DNA of 64,000 nt from Lachnospiraceae bacterium. Its GTDB lineage: Bacteria > Bacillota > Clostridia > Lachnospirales > Lachnospiraceae. The notes under the pieces were generated by a model. The model had not been told where the DNA came from, did no database searches, and saw only the letters and a list, made by a program, of their open reading frames with translations. The position numbers and the translations under genes are program-made. The stretch lies in NCBI GenBank assembly GCA_017427775.1, contig JAFRSD010000019.1:1-64000 (forward strand). Direction: 5' to 3'. Below, piece by piece: positions 42,942-52,410 of the stretch (position 1 is the stretch's first letter; each line of letters begins with the position of its first letter).

Positions 42942-44705
42942 CTATTCCAGGTTGTATTTCTTATCAAACGCATCGTAAATCTGGTTAAATTCCAGATTGC
43001 CGAACTTAACGCCACTAAGATATTCGTGCGTGTCAAATGCGCCGCGATCCACTTCAATAACTGCCACCGCGATGTTGCTGCAGTGGTCGGAAATTCGCTT
43101 GTAGTTATTTAAAATATCCGAAAGGATGAAGCCCATCTCGATCGAGCATCCGCCCTTTTGAAGTCTTGCGATATGATTGGTCTTGATCGTATTGGTCAGC
43201 TTATCGATAACCTGCTCAAGCGGCTCTACCCGGAAAGCCAGTTCCGGATTCGCGTTCACGTAGCACTCGTGCGTCATCGTTAAGATTTCCCGGATCGCTC
43301 CGGTCAGAACACCGAGTTCCTCCTTCGCGGCAGGCGTGAAGGATAGTCCTTTCCGGTTGATTTCGGAGGCCGCATAGAAAAGATTCACGGCATGATCCCC
43401 GAGACGCTCGAAATCCCCGAGCGCATGAAGAATCTTCGAAATCACTCGGCTGTCCTGCGCGGAAACCGACATTGTGGACAGTTTTACGAGATAGGTGCCG
43501 AGGCGGTCCTCATAACGGTCCAGCTTATCCTCGATTTCCTTAATCTTCGAAACCGCTTCCTCGTCAAAATTATCGAACAGATCCATCGCGGCGAGCAGGT
43601 TCTCACGCGCCAGTCTTGCCATATGTCCGGATACGTTGTTACACTCGGTTACGGCAATGGACGGGGAACGCAACAGTCTTTCGTCAAGCCATTTGAGGTC
43701 GTCCTCGGTCTCTTCCTTCTTCTCGGAGTCCCGAACCAGGAATTCCGTAAACCTCACAAGCGGCTTCGTAAAAGGAATCAGAAGAACCGTTGTCAGAACG
43801 TTGAACGCCGTATGTACCGCAGCGATTCCGACACCGTTGATCGGTCTGGCCGCAAGTTCGGAGAAGAACAGCTTGGTAAGAACCACAAATACGGCAAGCC
43901 AGAAAATCGCGCCGATAATTTTAATCATAACATGCACAACCGCAACGCGCTTTGCCTTGGTCTCCGTTCCGATACAGGAGATCAGCGAGGTTGCGCAGGT
44001 ACCGATATTCAGTCCCATGATGATCGGGATTGCCATCTCAAACGTAATGCCTGTTCCGGCTACGGCAAAGGACATCAGAATCGCGATCGTAGCCGCCGAA
44101 CTCTGGATCACCGCGGTCAGAAGCAGTCCGATCAAAAGACCGAAAATAGGATTCTTGAACTGTACGAGGACTTCCTTGAACCAGGCCGTGTCCGCAAGCG
44201 GGCTCACGGCATTTTTCATCATCGTCATGCCCTGCATCAATACGGCAAATCCCACGAAAACCGTTCCGATGCTGATGCGGCGGTCCTTTTTGCTGAACAT
44301 AATCATCCCGATACCGAGAAATGCAAGAATCGGGGAGAAAACTTCCGGCTTAAGAATTGCCAGATACCAACGGTCCGAATTGATTCCCGAGAGCGTCAGC
44401 AGCCAGCCCGTGAACGTCGTTCCGATGTTCGCACCGAAAATAACGCTGATGGTCTGCTCAAACATCATGATACCGGAGTTAACGAGACCGACCAGCATAA
44501 CGGTCGTCGCCGAACTCGACTGCATCGCAATCGTGATTCCGGCGCCGAGCGCAATCGATAAGAGCGGCTTCGACGTAACCTTTCGAAGCGTGTTTTCCAA
44601 TTTGCCGCCGGCCATCTTCTCAAGACTTCCGGACATGACACGCATGCCGAACAGGAAGAATACCAGTCCGCCGATCAGGGTAACGGCAACCTCTAAAATA
44701 TCCAT
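42942..44705 (-). CDS. Na/phosphate cotransporter with PhoU-like domain (NptA-like)
   Basis: A 587-aa protein that should import phosphate with sodium. The N-terminal half is a NaPi-II type transporter with duplicated motifs (MQSSSATTVMLVGLVNSG and VIQSSAATIAILMSFA, the QSS signature). The C-terminal part from about 350 is a PhoU-like helical domain (LHALGDFERLGDHAVNL), which usually regulates uptake. I chose ATG (MDILEVA); a GTG four codons earlier lies on the ribosome site. The PhoR/PhoB pair directly upstream points to phosphate-starvation control. Confidence 0.92.
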   Translation of the reverse strand: MDILEVAVTLIGGLVFFLFGMRVMSGSLEKMAGGKLENTLRKVTSKPLLSIALGAGITIAMQSSSATTVMLVGLVNSGIMMFEQTISVIFGANIGTTFTGWLLTLSGINSDRWYLAILKPEVFSPILAFLGIGMIMFSKKDRRISIGTVFVGFAVLMQGMTMMKNAVSPLADTAWFKEVLVQFKNPIFGLLIGLLLTAVIQSSAATIAILMSFAVAGTGITFEMAIPIIMGLNIGTCATSLISCIGTETKAKRVAVVHVMIKIIGAIFWLAVFVVLTKLFFSELAARPINGVGIAAVHTAFNVLTTVLLIPFTKPLVRFTEFLVRDSEKKEETEDDLKWLDERLLRSPSIAVTECNNVSGHMARLARENLLAAMDLFDNFDEEAVSKIKEIEDKLDRYEDRLGTYLVKLSTMSVSAQDSRVISKILHALGDFERLGDHAVNLFYAASEINRKGLSFTPAAKEELGVLTGAIREILTMTHECYVNANPELAFRVEPLEQVIDKLTNTIKTNHIARLQKGGCSIEMGFILSDILNNYKRISDHCSNIAVAVIEVDRGAFDTHEYLSGVKFGNLEFNQIYDAFDKKYNLE

Positions 44706-44817
44706 GTAAAAGCGCACCTCTCTTTCCGATAAAGCTTCGTCGCATTACGAATGCTTTCCGGCTTGAGTATAACAAACCGGAAGTAAAAAGCGCTTTCGTG
44801 TTTCTGTAAAGATTAAG

Positions 44818-45843
44818 TTAAAAATATACCGTGACCGTTGTTCCCGAACCGACTTCGCTCTTCACGTCGACGCTTGCGCCGTGGAACGAAGCGCCGTGCT
44901 TAACAATGGAAAGCCCGAGTCCCGTTCCGCCGACCTCCTTCGAATGGCTCTTGTCGACACGGTAGAACCGCTCAAAAACGCGCGGCTGATCCGCCTTCGG
45001 GATTCCGATGCCGGTATCGCTTACCGAAAGCGTTACGCGGCCGTTCCCGTCCTCCCCGGTCCGAACGGTCACCGAACCGCCTTCTCGGTTGTACTTGATG
45101 GCATTATCGATCAGGTTATAAATGATTTCACTGACAATCTGCTCCACACCGTTAATATGCTTTTCTTCGCCTTCAACCCTGATGGTTACATTGTGCTTCG
45201 ACGCGGGTTCGGAAAGCATCTCCGCGGTTGCCCTGCAGAGCCCGTTCAGCTCGATATCCTCCCAGACGGGCTCGATCTCACGGTCCTCAATGCGGGAAAG
45301 CCGCAGGATGTCGCCGACCAAAACCACAAGCCGGTTGGCTTCTTCGTATATCTTTCCGGCGAACCGCTGCACATCCTCTTCCTGCGCAATCCCGTCGCGG
45401 ATGATCTCCGCATAACCCGAGATTGACGTAAGCGGCGTCTTCAATTCGTGCGAAACATTGGCCGTAAAATCCCTGCGCATCCGGTCCTGTTTCTCGTGTT
45501 CCTCCTTGATCTCGGTCATCTTGTCATACAGTTCCTTGTTCTGCGCGTTGATCTTCTGGACAAGCGGCGCAAGTTCGGGATACGTATCACGTTCAAGCGG
45601 GCACGAAACATCCAGCCGGTTGATCGGCTTCAGGATATTCTCGCTGATGCGGTTCGCGAGGATAAAGGAAAGCACGAACGCCAGCGTCAGCACGCACGCC
45701 GACGGGAAGAGCGTCCCCAAGATTACGCGGCCGATCTCCTCCTGCCCGGCAATGCGGTAGAATACCGCCCCGGTCACGAGTATTCCGATAAGGAACGCTC
45801 CGAGCATCCCCAAAAAGATTGTCAGAAATAATCTCCGTTTCAT
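44818..45843 (-). CDS. phoR: PhoR-like sensor histidine kinase
   Basis: A 341-aa membrane kinase with two N-terminal membrane helices and little extracytoplasmic sequence. The phospho-acceptor box is FTANVSHELKTPLTSISGYA, followed by N-box IIYNLIDNAIKYN, G1 VSDTGIGIPKADQ and G2 GGTGLGLSIVKHG. It is 60 bases after the response regulator gene, and 113 bases before the phosphate transporter gene. A phosphate role is inferred from that neighbour; other envelope signals are possible. Confidence 0.9.
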   Translation of the reverse strand: MKRRLFLTIFLGMLGAFLIGILVTGAVFYRIAGQEEIGRVILGTLFPSACVLTLAFVLSFILANRISENILKPINRLDVSCPLERDTYPELAPLVQKINAQNKELYDKMTEIKEEHEKQDRMRRDFTANVSHELKTPLTSISGYAEIIRDGIAQEEDVQRFAGKIYEEANRLVVLVGDILRLSRIEDREIEPVWEDIELNGLCRATAEMLSEPASKHNVTIRVEGEEKHINGVEQIVSEIIYNLIDNAIKYNREGGSVTVRTGEDGNGRVTLSVSDTGIGIPKADQPRVFERFYRVDKSHSKEVGGTGLGLSIVKHGASFHGASVDVKSEVGSGTTVTVYF

Positions 45844-45903
45844 AATACCTCCCGGACTCCGTCAGCCGGACAAATGTGCCGCGGGCAGTGCCCGTCCGTT
45901 TCG

Positions 45904-46584
45904 TTAACCTTCTTCATTCAGACGGATGCAATATCCTACGCCGCGGATTGTTTCCACATATCCGCCGGCCGCACCGAGCTTCTGACGGAGCGTACGGATA
46001 TGCACATCGACGGTACGGCTCTCACCTTCAAATGCGTAGCCCCATACCTCGCTCAAAAGCCGCTCGCGCGTCACAACCAGCTCTCCGCTCTTAATGAGAA
46101 GGACTAAAATATCATATTCCTTACGTGTCAGCTGCACGGGCTCGCCGTCCACGGTGACACGGTGGGCATCCGGAACAACCGTAAGTCTTCCGATCCGGTA
46201 TTCGCTCGGGCTTTCGTCGTCCGCAGAACGCCGTAAGAGCGCCCGGACGCGCGCCACAAGCTCCATCATGCCGAACGGTTTCGAAACATAGTCGTCCGCG
46301 CCTGCATCAAGCCCCGTCACCTTGTCGTACTCGCTGGCCTTGGCGCTTAACATCATGATGGGAAGCTTCTTTGTTTCCTTGTTCGCGCGAAGCTTCCGCA
46401 GGATGCTGAGACCGTCCTCTTCCGGCAGCATGATATCAAGGATCACCATCTTCGGCACCGCCTTCGCGGTCTCCTCATAAAAGGCTCCCGGACGGGCAAA
46501 TCCCTTTGCTTCAATGCCGGACCGGTTCAGCGTGTAGATTACCAGTTCCCGGATATTGTCATCGTCTTCGACAAGATAAACCAT
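45904..46584 (-). CDS. phoB: PhoB-like response regulator
   Basis: A 226-aa OmpR/PhoB-type regulator. The receiver domain has the phospho-Asp in VILDIMLPEEDG and the conserved Lys in VSKPF. The C-terminal winged helix (RLTVVPDAHRVTVDGEPVQL, ESRTVDVHIRTLRQKLG) binds DNA. It is the first gene of the phoB-phoR pair. On the minus strand an extended -10 (TGGTATAAT, 46626-46631 for the core) lies upstream. The next gene on the other side is divergent. Confidence 0.92.
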   Translation of the reverse strand: MVYLVEDDDNIRELVIYTLNRSGIEAKGFARPGAFYEETAKAVPKMVILDIMLPEEDGLSILRKLRANKETKKLPIMMLSAKASEYDKVTGLDAGADDYVSKPFGMMELVARVRALLRRSADDESPSEYRIGRLTVVPDAHRVTVDGEPVQLTRKEYDILVLLIKSGELVVTRERLLSEVWGYAFEGESRTVDVHIRTLRQKLGAAGGYVETIRGVGYCIRLNEEG

Positions 46585-46625
46585 GTTTTCCTCCGTTTCG
46601 GCTCAAACAGTTGTTTAACAGAGTA

Positions 46626-46631
46626 ATTATA
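46626..46631 (-). promoter_or_regulatory. Extended -10 element for phoB
   Basis: TATAAT preceded by TGG on the minus strand, about 45 bases before the phoB start. No convincing -35 was seen, as is usual for extended -10 promoters. Confidence 0.4.
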
Positions 46632-46665
46632 CCAAGAAAAGACATCGATTTCCACAGATTTTTCC

Positions 46666-46694
46666 TTTTCATTTGCCTTTCTATCCGCTATACT
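46666..46694 (+). promoter_or_regulatory. Predicted promoter of the ABC exporter pair
   Basis: TTTTCA (46666-46671), a 17-base spacer and TATACT (46689-46694), about 33 bases before the start of the first exporter gene. Confidence 0.45.
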
Positions 46695-46726
46695 GTTAAT
46701 CAAACCAATCCTTACCGGAGTTCAAC

Positions 46727-48460
46727 ATGCGCAAACTTCTTCGATTCATGAAGGGATACCGCGGCAGGGCTCTCGCCGCACCCCTTTTCAAACTGCTGGA
46801 AGCCTCGATGGAACTGTGCGTTCCACTGATTGTCCGCGCCATCATCGACCGCGGCATTCACGATAACGACCGCCCGTTCATCGTAAAGATGACGCTTTTG
46901 CTGATTCTCTTCGGCGTAGTCGGATACGGCTTCGCGCTTTGCGCGCAGTATTTTGCCGCCAAAGTCGCGACCGAATTCACCGGACGCGTACGCTACGCCC
47001 TTTTCGACCATATCCAGTCGCTCTCCTATGCCGATACGGACAAGCTCGGCACGGCGACGCTCATCACCCGTATGACAAGCGATACGAATCAGGTGCAGAG
47101 CGGCGTCAATCTGTTCCTGCGCCTTCTCCTGCGCTCGCCGTTCATCGTATTCGGTGCCCTGATCATGGCATTTTCCGTGGATGTGCAGGGCGCGCTCGTA
47201 TTTGCCGTGATCATTCCGCTTCTGTGTCTTGTCGTCTTCGGCATCATGCTGATCACCATCCCGCTTTACAAGAAAGTGCAGACCCGGCTCGACGCGGTTC
47301 TCTCAAAGACCAGAGAACATCTCGCCGGCGTACGCGTACTACGTGCATTCTGCAAAGAGAAAGAGGAAAATGAGAAGTTCCGCAGCCGTCACGAAGCACT
47401 GACGAAAGAGCAGCTGCTTGTCGGACGGATCTCCGCTTTGATGAACCCGATCACCTATGTCATGATCAACCTTGCGCTTCTTGTATTGATCTATGTAGGC
47501 GCGCTCCGCGTTGATCAGGGTCTCCTGACGCAGGGCTCCGTGATCGCTTTATACAACTATATGTCGCAGATTCTCGTCGAGCTGATCAAGATGGCGAATC
47601 TGATCATCACGCTTACCAAGTCGATCGCATGCGGAAACCGCGTGCAGTCGGTTTTTGAAATTCCGAACTCCATGGCTGACGGAACCGTAACGGAAGGCAT
47701 CGAAGGCGCTCCCGCCGTCGAATTCCGAAACGTTTCGTTCCGCTACGCCGGCGCTGCTGCCGAAACCGTCAGCAATATCAGTTTCAAACTGATGCCCGGC
47801 GAATCGCTTGGCATCATCGGCGGAACCGGCTCCGGCAAATCCACCGTCGTAAGCCTCCTGTCCCGTTACTATGACGCGACCGAGGGCGAAGTGCTCATAG
47901 ACGGCGTCCCGGTAAAGGACTGGCGTCTCACCAGCCTCAGACATCGCATCGGCGATGTGCCGCAGAAGGCGGTTCTCTTCTCCGGTACGGTAAGGGATAA
48001 CCTGCTCTGGGGCGATAAGAACGCAACGGACGAGGACCTTCGAAACGCGCTTCGTACGGCGCAGGCCGAAAGCTTCATCAATGAGAAGCCGGAAGGCCTT
48101 CTTGCTCCGGTTACAGCGGGCGGAACCAACTTCTCCGGCGGCCAGCGCCAGCGTCTCACGATTGCGCGCGCCCTCGTCGGTTCCCCTTCCATTCTGATCT
48201 TAGATGACAGCGCTTCGGCGCTTGACTATGCGACCGACGCTTCCCTTCGGAAGGCGATCGCAGACATTCCGAACCATCCGAGCCGCGTGATCGTATCACA
48301 GCGTACGGTTTCCATCGCGGACTGCACACAGATCCTCGTGCTTGATGACGGTGTTCCGGTCGGTCTCGGAACCCATGAAGAACTGCTGAAAACCTGCGAA
48401 GAGTACCGCGAGATCTATCGTTCCCAGAACGATGACAGCGAGAACGGAGGTGCGGCATGA
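46727..48460 (+). CDS. Heterodimeric ABC exporter, degenerate-site subunit
   Basis: A 577-aa half-transporter with six membrane helices followed by an ATPase domain. Walker A is GGTGSGKST and the signature is FSGGQRQ. After Walker B the catalytic Glu is Asp (ILILDDSAS), and the switch His is Gln (VSQRTVS). This is the standard degenerate half of BmrC/D-, LmrC/D- or TM287/288-like heterodimers. The next gene overlaps by 4 bases and supplies the competent half. Substrate (drug, peptide or lipid) cannot be told. Confidence 0.93.
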   Translation: MRKLLRFMKGYRGRALAAPLFKLLEASMELCVPLIVRAIIDRGIHDNDRPFIVKMTLLLILFGVVGYGFALCAQYFAAKVATEFTGRVRYALFDHIQSLSYADTDKLGTATLITRMTSDTNQVQSGVNLFLRLLLRSPFIVFGALIMAFSVDVQGALVFAVIIPLLCLVVFGIMLITIPLYKKVQTRLDAVLSKTREHLAGVRVLRAFCKEKEENEKFRSRHEALTKEQLLVGRISALMNPITYVMINLALLVLIYVGALRVDQGLLTQGSVIALYNYMSQILVELIKMANLIITLTKSIACGNRVQSVFEIPNSMADGTVTEGIEGAPAVEFRNVSFRYAGAAAETVSNISFKLMPGESLGIIGGTGSGKSTVVSLLSRYYDATEGEVLIDGVPVKDWRLTSLRHRIGDVPQKAVLFSGTVRDNLLWGDKNATDEDLRNALRTAQAESFINEKPEGLLAPVTAGGTNFSGGQRQRLTIARALVGSPSILILDDSASALDYATDASLRKAIADIPNHPSRVIVSQRTVSIADCTQILVLDDGVPVGLGTHEELLKTCEEYREIYRSQNDDSENGGAA

Positions 48461-50190
48461 ACAAGAAAGATACGATCCGCCGTGTACTCCGTTATCTCGG
48501 CCACCAGAAGCTTTTCCTGGCGCTCTCGCTCTTACTTTCCGCGCTTTCCGTGATCTGTTCGCTTTACGTGCCGCTCCTGATCGGTGACGCGATCGATGTG
48601 ATCATTGACAAAGGAAACGTCGACTTTGCCGCCTTAAAGCATATCCTGCCGAAGGCCGCTCTCGTGATCGGCGTCTCCGCGATTGCTTCCTGGATCACCG
48701 CAGCGATCAATAATGCCATTACGTTCCGCGTGGTCCGTGAGGTCCGCGAGGAATTCTTTGAAAAGATCTCCCGCGTTCCCGTCTCCTATCTCGATTCCCG
48801 GGATAACGGCGACCTCGTGAGCCGCATGATCTCAGACGTTGACCAGTTCTCCGACGGCCTGCTGATGGGCTTCTCCCAGTTCTTCACGGGAATCGTCACG
48901 ATCATCGGCACATTGTTCTGCATGCTTTTGAAGAGTCCGCTGATTGCGCTTGTCGTTGTCGTACTGACGCCACTGTCTCTTCTGTTGGCCCGTTTCATCG
49001 CAAGCCGTACCTATCATCTGTTCCGCGAGCAGGCTGCCGTCCGCAGCGAACAGACCGGCATCGTTGATGAAATGATCGGAAACCGGAAGGTCGTTACCGC
49101 ATTTGCCCACGAAGAGGAAGCGCTTGCGCAGTTCGGCGAGGTCAACGACCGCCTGACGAAGGCTTCGCTTCGTGCGACATTCTTCTCTTCGCTTACCAAC
49201 CCGAGCACGAGAATCATCAACAATACGGTTTATGCCGTAGTTACCCTTACCGGCGCCTTCTCGGTACTGCGCGGAAGCCTTTCGGTCGGCAGCCTGTCCG
49301 CTTTGCTCGGATATGCAGGCCAGTATGCGAAACCGTTCAACGAGATTTCGGGCGTCATAACGGAACTGCAGAACGCACTCGCCTGCGCGGGCCGCGTCTT
49401 CGACGTTCTTTCCTATGAGTGGGAAGAGCCTGCCGTGGAGTCGGTTACCTCGTTTGAACCGGTCGGCGGCGTAAAAGCCGAGCATGTCGCATTTTCCTAC
49501 CGTCCGGACCGTCCGCTGATCCGCGACCTGAATATCGACGTAAAGCCCGGTGCCAAGATTGCGCTTGTCGGACCCACCGGATGCGGTAAGACGACGCTGA
49601 TCAATCTTCTGATGCGCTTCTACGATGTCAACGACGGTGTTCTTTCCGTTGACGGAACCGATATCCGCACCATTCCCCGTCCGATGCTCAGAAAGCAGTT
49701 CGGCATGGTTCTGCAGGATACCTGGCTCGCCGAGGGCACCATCCGTGACAACATTGCTATGGGCAAGCCCGACGCAACCGAGGAGGAGATCATCGCTGCT
49801 GCCAAAGCGTCGCACGCGCACAGCTTCATACGGCGTCTTCCCCAAGGATACGATACCGTTCTACGTGTCGGCGGCGACGATCTGTCCGCCGGTCAGAAGC
49901 AGCTTTTGTGCATCGCCCGCGTTATGCTCTGCCTGCCCCCGATGCTGATCCTCGACGAAGCAACATCCTCAATCGATACGCGTACCGAACTGAAGATTCA
50001 GGACGCATTTGCCACGATGATGAAGGGACGCACCACATTTATCGTCGCACATCGTCTTTCAACCATCCGAAATGCCAACTGCATCCTCGTCATGAAGGAC
50101 GGCGACATTATCGAACAGGGCCGCCACGACGAGCTGATGGAGAAGGGCGGCTTCTATAAGGAGCTCGTTCTCGCGGGACGCAACAGCTAA
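48457..50190 (+). CDS. Heterodimeric ABC exporter, catalytic subunit
   Basis: The second 577-aa half-transporter, with Walker A GPTGCGKTT, Walker B MLILDEATSS with the catalytic Glu, and switch His in VAHRLST. Its signature is LSAGQKQ instead of LSGGQ. That is the expected change on the half facing the non-hydrolysing site of the partner. So the pair keeps one active ATP site and one structural site. Translational coupling by a 4-base overlap supports 1:1 assembly. Confidence 0.93.
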   Translation: MNKKDTIRRVLRYLGHQKLFLALSLLLSALSVICSLYVPLLIGDAIDVIIDKGNVDFAALKHILPKAALVIGVSAIASWITAAINNAITFRVVREVREEFFEKISRVPVSYLDSRDNGDLVSRMISDVDQFSDGLLMGFSQFFTGIVTIIGTLFCMLLKSPLIALVVVVLTPLSLLLARFIASRTYHLFREQAAVRSEQTGIVDEMIGNRKVVTAFAHEEEALAQFGEVNDRLTKASLRATFFSSLTNPSTRIINNTVYAVVTLTGAFSVLRGSLSVGSLSALLGYAGQYAKPFNEISGVITELQNALACAGRVFDVLSYEWEEPAVESVTSFEPVGGVKAEHVAFSYRPDRPLIRDLNIDVKPGAKIALVGPTGCGKTTLINLLMRFYDVNDGVLSVDGTDIRTIPRPMLRKQFGMVLQDTWLAEGTIRDNIAMGKPDATEEEIIAAAKASHAHSFIRRLPQGYDTVLRVGGDDLSAGQKQLLCIARVMLCLPPMLILDEATSSIDTRTELKIQDAFATMMKGRTTFIVAHRLSTIRNANCILVMKDGDIIEQGRHDELMEKGGFYKELVLAGRNS

Positions 50191-50211
50191 GCCGTTCCTA
50201 TGCCGAAAGGG

Positions 50212-50240
50212 TTGCGTTTCCTTTCCGTTTCGCTTATAAT
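50212..50240 (+). promoter_or_regulatory. Promoter of the GH3-like lipid-anchored protein gene
   Basis: TTGCGT (50212-50217), 17 bases, then TATAAT (50235-50240). The coding start is about 37 bases downstream. Confidence 0.65.
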
Positions 50241-50276
50241 AGGACAAAGATGCACTGATGCATGGGAGGTGTCTTC

Positions 50277-51566
50277 ATGGATCCTGCTAAACGAAAACTG
50301 ATCACCTTCGGGTCGCTTGCCGTAATCATCATTCTGCTGTTCGTTGTCAGAGCCGCAGGTTATCGGCATGCGGAACAGCGTGAACGCGAGGAATCCGCGC
50401 CGACCGGCGTATCGATAACGCCGACACCGACAAAGGTTGCTTACCGTCCGACCTCGACCCCGACACCGACTCCCGAGCCGACCGCAACACCGACTCCGAC
50501 GGCAACCCCTACGCCCACCCCGAGCCCTACGCCGACGCCGCTTCCTGTTCCGACCGTAGCGCCCGAGGCACTCGAGAAGGCGCAGAAAGTACTCGAAAGC
50601 ATGTCGACGGACGACAAGATCTATCAGCTTTTCTTCGTCACGCCCGAGATGCTGACCGGCGTGCGTCCGGTTGTCAACGCCTATGACAAGACGAAGAGCG
50701 CATTTGCCAAGAAGCCAGTCGGCGGTCTTATTTACAGCCAGCAGAACATCAATGACAAGAGCCAGTTTACAAAGCTTCTTTCGAACAGCGCACGCTATGC
50801 CAAGTATGGTACCTTCTTCGCGGTAAATGACGAAGTCGGCTCCCTGACAACGGCAGTCGGAACGCATCGTATCGATACGCCTGCGAAGATCGGAAAGACC
50901 GGCGAGCCTGCCAACGCGGGACGCGCCGCATCGTCTCTTGCTTCGGAACTTAAGAAACTCGGCCTTAACATGAATATGGTACCGGTAGCCAATATTTCCT
51001 CGGAGAAGTCCGGTCTCGGCACTTCCTCCTACGGCTCCGATCCCGACCTGGTAGCCTCCATGATCTCCGCTTATGTGAAGGGAAGCATGGAAGCAGGTAT
51101 GCCCGGTGTGCTTTCGCATTATCCCGTACCGGTTTCCGGTGCGAGCGCTCTGACGAAAGAGCAGCTTCTTTCAACCGAACTCGCAGGGTTCCGCGCGGGA
51201 ATCGTCGCCGGAGCATCGGTTGTCGTTGTCGGCTATGCCGATATGACCTCCCTGTCGGATTCGAAGCTTCCGGCATGCATGTGCCCCGAAACGATTGCCC
51301 TTCTGCGAAAAGATTTCGGCTTTAACGGCATCATTATGACGGCCGCCCTTGACAACAACGCCGTTACCGACCGCTACAAGCCCGCTGAAGCCGCGCTGAA
51401 CGCATTTATCGCCGGCGCAGACATGTTGTACCGCCCTGCGGACCTTGATGCCGCATTTAAGGCAATTAAGAACGCTGTAAAGGACGGCACGATCACCGAG
51501 AATCGCCTCAACGAGAGCGTGCTCCGCATTCTCGCCGTAAAGGCACAGTTCGGCATCATTAAATAG
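50277..51566 (+). CDS. GH3-fold protein without catalytic residues (NagZ-like pseudoenzyme)
   Basis: A 429-aa surface protein with one membrane helix (about 9-27), a Thr-Pro repeat linker (about 42-92) and a glycoside hydrolase family 3 barrel. The barrel follows NagZ through FFAVNDEVGSLT, LGLNMNMVPVANIS and LLRKDFGFNGIIM. The nucleophile site (usually TDDL or SDDL) reads TAALD, and the KHFPGHG loop reads LSHYPVPVSG. No His-Asp dyad is visible. It is therefore probably inactive as an N-acetylglucosaminidase and may bind cell-wall sugar instead. I chose the ATG after GGGAGG rather than an ATG overlapping that site. Confidence 0.85.
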   Translation: MDPAKRKLITFGSLAVIIILLFVVRAAGYRHAEQREREESAPTGVSITPTPTKVAYRPTSTPTPTPEPTATPTPTATPTPTPSPTPTPLPVPTVAPEALEKAQKVLESMSTDDKIYQLFFVTPEMLTGVRPVVNAYDKTKSAFAKKPVGGLIYSQQNINDKSQFTKLLSNSARYAKYGTFFAVNDEVGSLTTAVGTHRIDTPAKIGKTGEPANAGRAASSLASELKKLGLNMNMVPVANISSEKSGLGTSSYGSDPDLVASMISAYVKGSMEAGMPGVLSHYPVPVSGASALTKEQLLSTELAGFRAGIVAGASVVVVGYADMTSLSDSKLPACMCPETIALLRKDFGFNGIIMTAALDNNAVTDRYKPAEAALNAFIAGADMLYRPADLDAAFKAIKNAVKDGTITENRLNESVLRILAVKAQFGIIK

Positions 51567-51630
51567 TTAGATCTCCCCGGGAACGTCAAGGGGGTTCTAT
51601 ATAAGCTTATAGGAAAAGGAGATATAACCC

Positions 51631-52296
51631 ATGGATCAGGAAATGAATCAGCAGTCCGGAACGGAAGCTCTTGCAGTATGCCCCAGAAAGAAGAAAGACA
51701 AGAAACCGGTCGTATTTTATGCCGACCGCATGGTTTTCAACGATGAGACAATCCTATACAAGGATATTGAATCCGTAAGTTCTGCCTACAGCAGCGTTAT
51801 TTACAACGGAATCTTCCACAACCTTTCCACGTGCATCACTTTCAAGCTGAATGACAGACGTAAGCTGAAATGGAAGAACGGCTCATTCAGCGTATTCGGT
51901 CTCGGCAGCATCAAGTCCAAGAAGACGTTCTATGTTGCTGCGATAACCGCTACGATTTCGACCGTTGTCAAGACGATTGCCGCAAGATACATTATGACAG
52001 TCAAGGAAGGCGGCACCATCCAGATCGGCGGTGTTACCGTATCTCCCACTGAGATCACGGGAAGACATTTTGCCAAGAAGGTTACTGTTCCGCTTGAGGA
52101 GATCGGCGGCGCAAGCATTTCCGGCAACGTCGTAGCCATTCACCGCAAGAACGCGAACAAGCTTGCCGTCAACTCGGTACAGGGCAACCTCGATAACGGT
52201 CTGTGCCTTGTTTATATCATCAACTCCCTTGTCGGAAACAATGCCGAGCCGGTTATTTCGGCCGACGAGAACGCTCCCGCAGAAGAGCAGGAGTGA
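51631..52296 (+). CDS. Unknown protein, 221 aa
   Basis: No family is recognised. The protein has a charged N-terminus, beta-rich middle sequence (MVFNDETILYKDIESV; CITFKLNDRRKLKWKNG) that recalls PH-like or bPH domains, and a hydrophobic stretch FYVAAITATISTVVKTIAA (about 101-119) that may insert in or touch the membrane. The end is acidic. AAGGAG precedes the ATG. It follows the GH3-like gene by 64 bases and ends at a strong terminator. It may be coexpressed with that gene. Confidence 0.75.
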   Translation: MDQEMNQQSGTEALAVCPRKKKDKKPVVFYADRMVFNDETILYKDIESVSSAYSSVIYNGIFHNLSTCITFKLNDRRKLKWKNGSFSVFGLGSIKSKKTFYVAAITATISTVVKTIAARYIMTVKEGGTIQIGGVTVSPTEITGRHFAKKVTVPLEEIGGASISGNVVAIHRKNANKLAVNSVQGNLDNGLCLVYIINSLVGNNAEPVISADENAPAEEQE

Positions 52297-52345
52297 TCCC
52301 CGGTTTTGCAGCGAAACTGCTGGCACGAAACAATCTGAGAAAAGT

Positions 52346-52386
52346 AAAACTCCGTCCGGCCGCAGCCGAACGGAGTTTTTTCTTTC
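52346..52386. terminator. Bidirectional terminator between convergent genes
   Basis: AAAACTCCGT and ACGGAGTTTT form a perfect outer stem with an inner CGGC/GCCG pair, followed by TTTCTTT. It ends the 51631 gene and, read from the other strand, the ABC-2 permease gene at 52411. Confidence 0.85.
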
Positions 52387-52410
52387 GTTTTATATGTCTT
52401 TATGCGATGC

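Noticed and set aside
50440-50560. Direct repeats (CCGACNCCGACN-like)
   Set aside because: They encode the Thr-Pro stalk of the GH3-like protein; low-complexity coding sequence, not a CRISPR or satellite.
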